Shown here: positions 7,709 through 14,470 of the stretch, in pieces
Position numbering within the stretch: position 1 is the first letter of the stretch
How the letters are laid out: each line of letters begins with the position of its first letter
The notes under the pieces: model-generated
What the model was told of the DNA's origin: nothing
Databases searched by the model: none
The model's input: only the letters and a program-made list of their open reading frames with translations
NCBI GenBank assembly: GCA_035761505.1
Contig: DASTQX010000445.1
Location: 1 to 29,030, forward strand
DNA from: JAIVJM01 sp035761505
GTDB lineage: Bacteria > Acidobacteriota > Blastocatellia > Pyrinomonadales > Pyrinomonadaceae
Direction: 5' to 3'
Length of the DNA: 29,030 nucleotides
Translations under genes and position numbers: made by a program

Positions 7709-9175
7709 TTACTCAAGGCGGTAGTTCGGCGCTTCCTTCGTGATGATAACGTCGTGGACGTGCGACTCTTTGAGGCCCGCGCTGCTGATGCGGACGAAGC
7801 GCGTCTGCTCCTGAAACTCGCGGATGTTGCGGCAGCCGGTGTAGCCCATCCCGGCACGCAGGCCGCCGACGAGTTGCGTCACCATGTCGGCCAGCGTTCC
7901 CTTGTAAGGGACGCGCCCTTCGATGCCTTCGGGGACGAGCTTCGACTCGATCTCGGTCATCTCCTGCGCGTAGCGGTCGCGCGAGCCCTCGCGCATCGCG
8001 CCGATGGAGCCCATGCCGCGATAAGCCTTGAACGAGCGGCCTTGAAAGAGGATGAGTTCGCCGGGCGACTCCTCCGTCCCGGCAAAGAGCGAGCCGATCA
8101 TCACCACGTCTGCGCCCGCCGCAATCGCCTTCGCCACGTCGCCGGAAAACTTGACGCCGCCATCGGCGATGACCGGCACGCCCGAACCCTTCGCCGCCTG
8201 CACGCAGTTATAAATCGCCGTCATCTGCGGCACGCCCGCGCCCGTCACGACGCGCGTCGTGCAGATCGAGCCCGGCCCGATGCCGCACTTCACGGCGTCC
8301 ACGCCCGCCTGAATCAACTCGCGCGTGCCTTCGCCCGTGGCGACGTTCCCGGCGATGACCTGCGTCTCCGGGTGGCGACGCTTAATCTCTTTGACGGCCT
8401 CGATGACGCGCGACGAGTGGCCGTGCGCGGTATCAATGACGAGACAGTCCACGCGCGCGCGGACGAGTTCGTCGGCGCGCTCTTTGAAGTCGCCGGTCGC
8501 GCCGATGGCGGCGGCGACTCTCAACCTCCCCAAGTCGTCTTTGGCCGCGTGCGGGTACTTGATGGCCTTCTGGATGTCCTTGACGGTGATGAGCCCCTTG
8601 ATGTGCTTGTCGCCGTCGACGACCAGAAGCTTTTCGATGCGGTGCTTTTGCAGAACGCCCTTCGCCTCTTCGAGCGTCGTCCCGACGGGGACGGTGACGA
8701 GTGGCTGCGGCGTCATCACCTCGGAGACGGGGATGTCGAAGCGCGTCTCGAAGCGGAGGTCGCGGTTGGTGATGATGCCGACCAGGTGCCCGTCCTCGTC
8801 CACCACGGGGACGCCCGAAATCTTGTAGCGCTGCATCACGGCGAGCGCTTCGGAGACGGGCCGGTTCGGCTGAATCGTCACCGGGTCAACGATCATCCCC
8901 GACTCGGAGCGCTTCACACGGTCAACCTCTTCGGTCTGCCGCTCGACGGGGAAATTCTTGTGGACGACGCCGATGCCGCCCTGCTGTGCGATGGCGATGG
9001 CAAGGCGGCTCTCCGTCACCGTATCCATCGCCGCCGAGCACAGAGGGATGCGCAGAGAGATGCCGCGCGTGAATTGCGTCGAAGTGTCTGTCTCGGCGGG
9101 CAGCACGTCCGAGCGCGAGGGGACGAGCAGCACGTCGTCGAACGTCAAACCTTCTTCCATGTCAGGCTTCAGCAT
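7709..9175 (-). CDS. guaB: Inosine-5'-monophosphate dehydrogenase
   Basis: This enzyme oxidises IMP to XMP with NAD, the committed step of GMP synthesis, in the cytosol. The 488 residues are full family length. The N-terminus GLTFDDVLLVPSRSDVLP is diagnostic. Two CBS domains occupy about residues 95-205 (MQRYKISGVPVVDEDG and LQKHRIEKLLVVDGD). The catalytic loop is GPGSICTTR with C305, followed by GADVVMIGSLFAGTEESPG and the flap region YRGMGS. The gene is on the minus strand, downstream of the RodZ-like gene, from which a heptad inverted repeat separates it, and it has its own terminator. Confidence 0.98.
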   Translation of the reverse strand: MLKPDMEEGLTFDDVLLVPSRSDVLPAETDTSTQFTRGISLRIPLCSAAMDTVTESRLAIAIAQQGGIGVVHKNFPVERQTEEVDRVKRSESGMIVDPVTIQPNRPVSEALAVMQRYKISGVPVVDEDGHLVGIITNRDLRFETRFDIPVSEVMTPQPLVTVPVGTTLEEAKGVLQKHRIEKLLVVDGDKHIKGLITVKDIQKAIKYPHAAKDDLGRLRVAAAIGATGDFKERADELVRARVDCLVIDTAHGHSSRVIEAVKEIKRRHPETQVIAGNVATGEGTRELIQAGVDAVKCGIGPGSICTTRVVTGAGVPQMTAIYNCVQAAKGSGVPVIADGGVKFSGDVAKAIAAGADVVMIGSLFAGTEESPGELILFQGRSFKAYRGMGSIGAMREGSRDRYAQEMTEIESKLVPEGIEGRVPYKGTLADMVTQLVGGLRAGMGYTGCRNIREFQEQTRFVRISSAGLKESHVHDVIITKEAPNYRLE

Positions 9176-9180
9176 AAAAA

Positions 9181-9300
9181 CTCCGGTTCAAAGCTTATAA
9201 GTTCAAGTTGCAAAGTTCAAAGTCGAAAAAGAAAGGCCCGGAGTTCAGAGTAAGACCGCGCGGGCAAACTTTGAACTCCGGGCCTTGGACTCTGAACTTT
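9181..9300. repeat. Heptad inverted repeat B (upstream of guaB)
   Basis: A perfect 15-bp pair, AAGGCCCGGAGTTCA (9233-9247) and its complement (9272-9286), lies within a longer 7-bp-periodic zone. The left side reads TTCAAAG, CTTATAA, GTTCAAG, TTGCAAA, GTTCAAA. The right side reads AAACTTT, GAACTCC, GGGCCTT, GGACTCT, GAACTTT. It lies between the stop of the RodZ-like gene and the start of guaB and may terminate the former. Confidence 0.75.
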
Positions 9301-9303
9301 CAT

Positions 9304-10161
9304 TTATTGCGCGTACTGCCTGTAGTTGTCTCTGGTGATGACCAACTCCTGCGAGATGCCGGGCCGCGTTTCGGCGGGCACCTTGAGGCCCACGCCGTTG
9401 ACCGTCACGTCGAAGGCCCCGGTCATGCTCCGCGCGTAGTTGAGCGTCAGCTTCTGCTGCGGCGTGAACTCGCGCGTCTGCCCGGCGGGCCAGACGACGC
9501 CCGGATTGTCCCTCGCCGTCTCGTCGTCCACCATCACCCGCAGCCAGACCTCGTTGTTCGACTTGATGGCGACCTTCAAGGCGTCGGTCGCGCCGGGCTG
9601 CGGCGTCTGCGTCGCGTCGGTCGTCGCCGCCGCGCCGCCCGTCATCGAAGGAGTCGGCGTCGGCGTCGCGTCCGCCGGGCTCTCGGTGCGGCGGTAGTAG
9701 TGGAGCCCGGCATAGACGATGAGAATCAGGATGCCGACGATGACGGCGCTCAAGGCCGCCGTGATCATCGGCGAGCGCGAGGGGTCGCCCGTGTAGATGC
9801 GCGAGCGCTGCGGGGTGGTCGCCACCTCGTCGCTGTACTCGCCGCGCGCGCGGGCCGTCCGCTCGTAGAGTTCGAGCGCGCGGGCCTCGTCGAAGCGGAC
9901 GTGGCGCGCGTAGGCTTTGATGAATGACTTGTTGAAGATGCCGCCCGGCAGGTGCTTGTAGTCGTCCGACTCGATGGCTTCGAGGTGGCGCATGGTGATG
10001 CGCGTCTGCTCGGAGATTTCGCGGAGCGAGACGCCGCGCGCCTCCCGCGCGCGGCGCAACTGTTCGCCGAGGGAGCCGTCCGCACCCCCGGCGGGGCGCT
10101 GTCCCCCGTCGGGAGTCTGGTCAGAGGTTTTAGAGTTCACGTGGCGTGTGTCTTCGCTCAC
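9304..10161 (-). CDS. RodZ-like membrane protein: HTH, one TM helix, DUF4115
   Basis: The 285-residue protein has the RodZ architecture. A Cro/C1-like HTH_25 domain occupies about residues 30-95 (LREISEQTRITMRHLEAIESDDYKHLP). A linker follows, then one transmembrane helix at about 132-153. A Thr/Pro-rich stretch leads to a C-terminal DUF4115 domain at about 195-280 (NNEVWLRVMVDDE). RodZ proteins help position the MreB cytoskeleton and affect cell shape. The start is GTG at 10161; GTG eight codons in is an alternative. It is divergent from the microcompartment locus across a 224-bp spacer. A regulatory role cannot be excluded, but the architecture is membrane-anchored. Confidence 0.85.
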   Translation of the reverse strand: MSEDTRHVNSKTSDQTPDGGQRPAGGADGSLGEQLRRAREARGVSLREISEQTRITMRHLEAIESDDYKHLPGGIFNKSFIKAYARHVRFDEARALELYERTARARGEYSDEVATTPQRSRIYTGDPSRSPMITAALSAVIVGILILIVYAGLHYYRRTESPADATPTPTPSMTGGAAATTDATQTPQPGATDALKVAIKSNNEVWLRVMVDDETARDNPGVVWPAGQTREFTPQQKLTLNYARSMTGAFDVTVNGVGLKVPAETRPGISQELVITRDNYRQYAQ

Positions 10162-10287
10162 TTCTCGGACTGAAAGTGGCCCGGCCCGGACACGCCCAGC
10201 CGCGCCCGCCGCCGCGTCTTAAGGCCCAATATAATGTGGCCCCGCGAGGCGTGTCAAACATTGTCCGCTCAGAAGGATGCGCGTCTC

Positions 10288-10316
10288 TTGAACTTTGCCG
10301 CGCGCGGTGCTACGGT
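10288..10316 (+). promoter_or_regulatory. Putative promoter of the microcompartment locus
   Basis: TTGAAC (10288-10293) is followed after 17 bp by TACGGT (10311-10316), preceded by TGC, making an extended -10. It lies 70 bp upstream of the first BMC-H start. A TATAAT-like stretch near 10229 is an alternative. Confidence 0.4.
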
Positions 10317-10385
10317 TGGCACATCCCGGACGGAACAGGATCAGCTTTTAACTTCTACAACCAGAAAAGCGAGGACTTGAAGAAG

Positions 10386-10796
10386 ATGCCTCTGGAAGCA
10401 CTCGGAATGGTCGAGACGAAGGGCTTCGTCGGCGCGGTCGAGGCCGCCGACGCGATGGTCAAAGCCGCCAACGTCCAACTCATCGGCAAAGAGTACATCG
10501 GCGCGGGCTACGTGACGATCTTCGTGCGCGGCGACGTGGGTGCGGTCAAGGCCGCGACCGACGCCGGGGCCGCCGCCGCCCGGCGCGTCGGCGAACTCGT
10601 CAGCGTCCACGTCATCCCCCGCCCCCACGGCGAAGTCGAGCGCGTTCTGCCCCGCAACGGTCGCACCGGCTACAGCCCCGACGAGCGCGCCCTGCAAAGC
10701 GGCGGCGGCTCCTCCGGCGGCCAGCTCTCCGAAGGCGATCAGGGCCGCTCCCTCCCGGCGGGCGCGCGCGAGAACAACAAGGAGAGAGCGAAGTGA
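10386..10796 (+). CDS. BMC-H shell protein 1 (EutM/PduA type) with C-terminal tail
   Basis: This is a hexameric microcompartment shell subunit. Residues 1-90 are a canonical single BMC domain: MPLEALGMVETKGFVGA, the edge lysine K26 in DAMVKAANV, the pore loop Y37-I-G-A-G41, VRGDVGAVKAATDAGAAAARRVGE, and IPRPHGEVERVLP. The last roughly 46 residues are a Gly/Ser-rich, probably disordered tail absent from PduA. AGGA lies 10 bp upstream of ATG 10386. It is the first gene of the locus. The stop codon TGA lies inside the first unit of a heptad inverted repeat, so the 3' end of this message would be structured. Confidence 0.97.
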   Translation: MPLEALGMVETKGFVGAVEAADAMVKAANVQLIGKEYIGAGYVTIFVRGDVGAVKAATDAGAAAARRVGELVSVHVIPRPHGEVERVLPRNGRTGYSPDERALQSGGGSSGGQLSEGDQGRSLPAGARENNKERAK

Positions 10797-10868
10797 TGAG
10801 TGATAAGTGATGAGTGATAAGAAAAGCCGTCCGCTCTTTCTTATCACTTATCACTCATCACTTATCAC
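10793..10868. repeat. Heptad inverted repeat C (BMC-H to aldehyde dehydrogenase gap)
   Basis: The left arm has four units: GTGATGA, GTGATAA, GTGATGA, GTGATAA (10793-10820). The right arm has TTATCAC, TTATCAC, TCATCAC, TTATCAC (10841-10868). Units 2-4 of each arm pair perfectly over 21 bp. The stop codon of the BMC-H gene lies in the first unit. A clear GGAGG follows the right arm before the next gene. Confidence 0.9.
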
Positions 10869-10886
10869 CGCTTTTGGAGGTTCATC

Positions 10887-12809
10887 ATGGCGGTAGACAA
10901 AGACCTTGTCTCGGTGCAGCAGGCGCGGGATTTGGTCGAGTCGGCGCACCGTGCGCAAGGGGTGCTGGCGCGGCTCGATCAGGCGAAGATTGACCGCATC
11001 TGCGAGGCGATGGCGCAGGCCGCCCTGCGCGAGGCGGCGCGGCTCGGCGCGATGGCCGTCGAGGAGACGGGCTACGGCGTCGCCGACGACAAGCGCGAGA
11101 AGAACCGCTTCGCCGCCGAGGACGTTTGGAACTACTTTCGCGGGTTGCGCACGGTCGGCGTCATCAACGAATCGAAGGACGTTCTGGAGATTGCGAGCCC
11201 GCGCGGCGTCGTCGCGGGCATCATCCCCTCGACCAACCCGACCTCGACCGCTATCTTCAAAATCCTCATCTCCGTCAAGTCGCGCAACTCGGTCGTCCTC
11301 TCGCCGCACCCTTCAGCCGCTAAATGTATCAACGAGACGGCGCGCGTCATGCGCGAGGCGGCGGTGCGCGAAGGTCTTCCCGCCGAGGCCATCGGCTGCA
11401 TGTCGAACGCGACCATCGAGGGCACGGAAGCCCTGATGAAGCATAAGCAGACGGCGGTCATCCTCGCCACGGGCGGCATCGGCCTCGTGCGCGCGGCCTA
11501 CTCTTCGGGCAAGCCCGCCTTCGGGGTCGGCCCCGGCAACGTCCCCGTCTTCGTCGAGCGCACGGCGGACGTGCCGACGGCGGTGCAGAACATCCTGACC
11601 GGCAAGACCTTTGACAACGGAACCATCTGCGCCTCGGAGCAGGCCATCGTCGCCGACGCGCCCGTCGCCAGACAGGTGCGCGAGGAACTCGAAGCGCAGG
11701 GCGGTCACTTCCTGAGCGCGTCGGAAGCAGACCTGCTGGCGAAGGTCGTCTCGACGGGGCAGAGAACTCTCAATCCTCAAATCGTCGGGCGCTCGGTCGA
11801 GGTGATTGCGAAGATGGCGGGGCTCACAGTCCCGCAAGGGACGCGCTGCCTCGTCGCCGAAGTCGGCGGCGTGGGGCGCGATTACCCGCTCTCGATGGAG
11901 AAGTTGTCGCCGATTCTCGCCTTCTACGTCGAGGACGGCTTGGAGCGCGGCGCGGCGCGCTGCTTCGAGATTCTTTCCTACGGCGGCATGGGCCACACCG
12001 CCGGAGTGCACACGCGCTCGCGCGACGTGGCGCGCGCCTTCGGCACCGAGATGCCCGCCTCGCGCGTCGTCGTCAACACGCCGACCACGCACGGGGCCAT
12101 CGGGTTTTCGACAGCGCTCCCGCCTTCGATGACTCTCGGCTGCGGCTCTTGGGGCGGCAACGTCACCTCGGACAACATCTCGCCGTGGCACTTGATGGAC
12201 ATCAAGCGCGTCGCCTTCGAGACGCGCCCCGTGCCGAGCAAGCGGCCCGCGCGCTCCGCTTCCGCGACTCAACAACAACCGGCGTCGTCGCCTCTGCCGA
12301 CGCGTCACGCGCCCGCCGCCGCTTCGTCGGGCGGCGCGAACGTGAGCCGCGAAGAGATTGCGAAGATCGTTGACCGCTTCTTAGGGAGCCGCGAGCCCGC
12401 GCCGCAGACTTCGGGCGCTCCGCTCCCGGTCTCGCCTTCGACGACCTTCGTGCAGGCCGAGGTTGACATCGAGCCGCACCGCGTCTCGTCCGCCTCCGGC
12501 GTCTCGCCGCAGCCCGAAGCCGCGCCGACCGCGCACGCGCCGGTTGAAAGCGGCGGCGCGAACGGCGGCGGCGGTACACAGAGCCCCGCGCCTCAGAGCG
12601 CGTCCGCGCCGACGCCGAAGCAGGGCAACGGCAAGCAGCCCGAAACGCTTCCAGCCGCGAACGGTCGCAAGGCCGTGGACTTCGTCTGCGAGGACGACGT
12701 GCGCCGCGCCATCCAGAAGGGCGAAAAGATTTACACCAACGCCCGCACCATCATCACCCCCGCCGCCCGCGACATGGGCGAAGCGGCGGAAGTGTTCGCC
12801 AAAGGATAG
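10887..12809 (+). CDS. CoA-acylating aldehyde dehydrogenase (PduP/EutE-like) with long C-terminal tail
   Basis: It should convert an aldehyde, CoA and NAD to acyl-CoA inside the microcompartment. Residues 1-460 are a complete PduP/EutE-type dehydrogenase with GVVAGIIPSTNPTSTA, the cofactor loop ILATGGIGLVRAA, FGVGPGNVP, and the catalytic C248 in NGTICASEQ. The remaining 180 residues are unusual. A Ser/Pro-rich linker surrounds the amphipathic helix SREEIAKIVDRFL (487-499), which looks like an encapsulation peptide. The end (596-640) is a small conserved-looking module, AVDFVCEDDVRRAI then TIITPAARD (621-629), which recalls the TPxARE/D segment of EutT-like proteins. GGAGG is 6 bp before the ATG. 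PduP relatives carry the targeting helix at the N-terminus; here it is internal. Confidence 0.95.
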   Translation: MAVDKDLVSVQQARDLVESAHRAQGVLARLDQAKIDRICEAMAQAALREAARLGAMAVEETGYGVADDKREKNRFAAEDVWNYFRGLRTVGVINESKDVLEIASPRGVVAGIIPSTNPTSTAIFKILISVKSRNSVVLSPHPSAAKCINETARVMREAAVREGLPAEAIGCMSNATIEGTEALMKHKQTAVILATGGIGLVRAAYSSGKPAFGVGPGNVPVFVERTADVPTAVQNILTGKTFDNGTICASEQAIVADAPVARQVREELEAQGGHFLSASEADLLAKVVSTGQRTLNPQIVGRSVEVIAKMAGLTVPQGTRCLVAEVGGVGRDYPLSMEKLSPILAFYVEDGLERGAARCFEILSYGGMGHTAGVHTRSRDVARAFGTEMPASRVVVNTPTTHGAIGFSTALPPSMTLGCGSWGGNVTSDNISPWHLMDIKRVAFETRPVPSKRPARSASATQQQPASSPLPTRHAPAAASSGGANVSREEIAKIVDRFLGSREPAPQTSGAPLPVSPSTTFVQAEVDIEPHRVSSASGVSPQPEAAPTAHAPVESGGANGGGGTQSPAPQSASAPTPKQGNGKQPETLPAANGRKAVDFVCEDDVRRAIQKGEKIYTNARTIITPAARDMGEAAEVFAKG

Positions 12810-12822
12810 AGCGTCGCAATCG

Positions 12823-12904
12823 TCAATCGTGAATCGTAAACGGCGGTTCGAGCGAACTTCCGCCTTATCCGTTCACGGTTGACGATTGAGGATTTACGGT
12901 TCTT
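12823..12904. repeat. Heptad inverted repeat D (aldehyde dehydrogenase to BMC-P gap)
   Basis: The left arm 12823-12843 pairs with 12869-12889 over 21 bp with 3 mismatches. Left units include CGTCAAT, CGTGAAT, CGTAAAC. Right units are CGTTCAC, GGTTGAC, GATTGAG, GATTTAC, GGTTCTT. The right side runs to the base before the ATG of the BMC-P gene, leaving no room for a Shine-Dalgarno site. Confidence 0.8.
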
Positions 12905-13237
12905 ATGTTTTTAGCCAAAGTCGTCGGCACGGTCTGGTCAACGAAGAAGTCGCCCGATTTGGAGGGCGTCAAGTTCCTCATCGTGCATCCGATTGACTTG
13001 GACAAGGAGCCGACGAAGAACGTCGTCGTCGTCGCCGACCGGCTCGGCGCGGGGATAGGCGAGGTCGTGATGTGCGCCTACGGGAAGGCGGCGCGCTCGG
13101 CCATCGGCGATCAGGAGATGTCAATCGAGGCGGCGGTGGTCGGCATCGTCGACCGGATGGACTTGGCCGAGGCGGAGTCGGAAGAGTTGCGCGGCGCGGC
13201 CCGCGAGCTGCGCGCGGGGGACAACGGGAGACGGTGA
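12905..13237 (+). CDS. BMC-P shell vertex protein (EutN/CcmL family)
   Basis: This is a pentameric protein that caps the vertices of the shell. The 110 residues match the EutN_CcmL family. It begins MFLAKVVGTVWSTKKSPDLEG, continues with KFLIVHPIDL and VVVADRLGAGIGEVVMCAYGKAAR, and ends in VVGIVDRMDL plus a short charged tail. It lies third in the locus, between the aldehyde dehydrogenase and the ACT protein. No Shine-Dalgarno sequence is visible: the arm of a heptad inverted repeat abuts the ATG. Low translation would suit a protein needed in only about 60 copies per shell, but this is inference. Confidence 0.96.
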   Translation: MFLAKVVGTVWSTKKSPDLEGVKFLIVHPIDLDKEPTKNVVVVADRLGAGIGEVVMCAYGKAARSAIGDQEMSIEAAVVGIVDRMDLAEAESEELRGAARELRAGDNGRR

Positions 13238-13313
13238 GCCGTGAGCAGTAAGCAGTAAAGAACCGAAACTTTCTGCTTCCGACTGTTCATCGTTCACTGC
13301 TCACCGCTTACTG
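13234..13313. repeat. Heptad inverted repeat E (BMC-P to ACT gap)
   Basis: Left units are GTGAGCC, GTGAGCA, GTAAGCA, GTAAAGA; right units are TTCATCG, TTCACTG, CTCACCG, CTTACTG. The core GTGAGCAGT (13241-13249) pairs with ACTGCTCAC (13296-13304). The right side ends 5 bp before ATG 13319, again occupying the ribosome-binding position. Confidence 0.75.
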
Positions 13314-13318
13314 ACCAA

Positions 13319-13777
13319 ATGGCTAACGAAGAGCTGATTTACCGCATCACGCACGCGGTTTACGGGCGGCTGGGGACGGGCGCGGACGAGCGGATGGTGG
13401 AAGGCTTGGTGACGGACATCTACCGCGCCATCGAGCCGCTTGTCGCCGAGGGCGGCGCGGGCCGGGAGAGTTCGCGGGAGCGCGCGGCGCGCGAGGGCGG
13501 CTCTGCCGAGCGGCTCATCGTGTCGGTCTTCGGGGTTGACCATCCGGGCATCGTCGCCGCCGTCTCGCAGATTCTGGCCGAGGCGCAGTGCAGCATCATT
13601 GACATCAACCAGACGGTCGTGCAGGGCAAGTTCGCGATGGTCATCGTCGCCGACATCTCGCGGGCACGCGAATCGGCCTCGGCGCTCAAAGACCGCTTCC
13701 GCGCGGAGGGCGAGCGGCTGGGCGTGCGCATCTACGCGCAGCGCGAAGACCTCTTCAACGCCATGCACCGGATTTGA
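13319..13777 (+). CDS. ACT-domain protein (UPF0237-like) with N-terminal extension
   Basis: Residues about 64-140 form an ACT domain like the small regulatory UPF0237 proteins: LIVSVFGVDHPGIVAAVSQILAEAQCSIIDINQ, then a MVIVADI strand. ACT domains usually bind amino acids or other small ligands. Stand-alone members are about 90 residues; this one has about 63 extra residues at the N-terminus. The extension has an amphipathic helix (NEELIYRITHAVYGRL), a second helix (MVEGLVTDIYRAIEPLV) and a Gly/Arg/Ser linker, the usual build of microcompartment encapsulation peptides. It is paired with the DUF711 gene downstream (one zinc-ribbon gene between), a pairing known from other bacteria. Confidence 0.85.
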   Translation: MANEELIYRITHAVYGRLGTGADERMVEGLVTDIYRAIEPLVAEGGAGRESSRERAAREGGSAERLIVSVFGVDHPGIVAAVSQILAEAQCSIIDINQTVVQGKFAMVIVADISRARESASALKDRFRAEGERLGVRIYAQREDLFNAMHRI

Positions 13778-13820
13778 GTCCCACAGGTCGCCGCGCTCGC
13801 GCGCCTTCGGAAGACCTTTC

Positions 13821-14453
13821 ATGTCCCAACCGGAAATCTCTCGCCGTTGTCTCTCATGCGGCGCGTCGGTGCGCGCGGGCGCTCGCTTCTGCCCGCAGTG
13901 CGGGGCGGCGATGAACGACGCCGCGCACGCCACACCCGCCGAACGTCAAACGGCGGACGCCCCGGCGCGCGAAGCGGCGGCCCCAGCGCCTTCGCGCCGG
14001 GAGGTCGCCAGCGCGTTCGAGACGTGGAGGGAAGACGCGCGCCAGACTTCGCCCGTGGAGTTTGAGGAGCCGAAGCAGCAGGAGCGTGAGACGGGCTCCG
14101 CCGCGCCCTCGTTTGTCGAAGAGCCGCCGCCGCGCTCCGAGTCAACGCGGAAGGAGACGGCGGGCGGCGCGGCGTCAACTCCTTCCGCTCCGGCGGTGCG
14201 GGGCGGAGATGTTGACGAAGGCGCTGCTGATTTGAATGTCGCGGGCGCGGCGGGCGTCGAGGCGGCGCGGCGTCGGCGGGCGGGCGCGGTCGTCAAAGAG
14301 AACATCATGCCGCGCGTCGAGCGGATGCGCGACGAGGCTCTGGTCGTTCTGGAAGAGACGCCCGACGACGCGGGGCTCAGGTTCGTCGCGGCGGCGGTCG
14401 TGCTCTTCCTCCTCTTCCTCCTCTTCCTTTTCCTGAGCACGGCGCTCAAATAA
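13821..14453 (+). CDS. Zinc-ribbon, tail-anchored membrane protein (210 aa)
   Basis: The N-terminus is a rubredoxin-like double-cysteine zinc ribbon (C10, C13, C24, C27). It is followed by about 150 residues of Ala/Pro/Glu-rich, low-complexity, probably disordered sequence, then one strongly hydrophobic helix at the extreme C-terminus (about 188-208). This predicts a cytoplasmic protein tethered to the membrane by its tail. GGAAG lies just upstream of ATG 13821. It sits between the ACT and DUF711 genes. The function is unknown; the family (zinc-ribbon domain-containing proteins) is broad and says little. Confidence 0.75.
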   Translation: MSQPEISRRCLSCGASVRAGARFCPQCGAAMNDAAHATPAERQTADAPAREAAAPAPSRREVASAFETWREDARQTSPVEFEEPKQQERETGSAAPSFVEEPPPRSESTRKETAGGAASTPSAPAVRGGDVDEGAADLNVAGAAGVEAARRRRAGAVVKENIMPRVERMRDEALVVLEETPDDAGLRFVAAAVVLFLLFLLFLFLSTALK

Positions 14454-14470
14454 TCTCTCGACAGTTTCAG

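Noticed and set aside
7754..9253. 499-codon open frame on the plus strand opposite guaB
   Set aside because: It is the antisense shadow of an unmistakable IMP dehydrogenase in GC-rich DNA; the translation is Arg/His/Asp-rich low-complexity with no domain.
10793..10868. Short regular repeats as a CRISPR array
   Set aside because: Units are 7 bp without spacers and the two arms are inverted; no cas gene is present.
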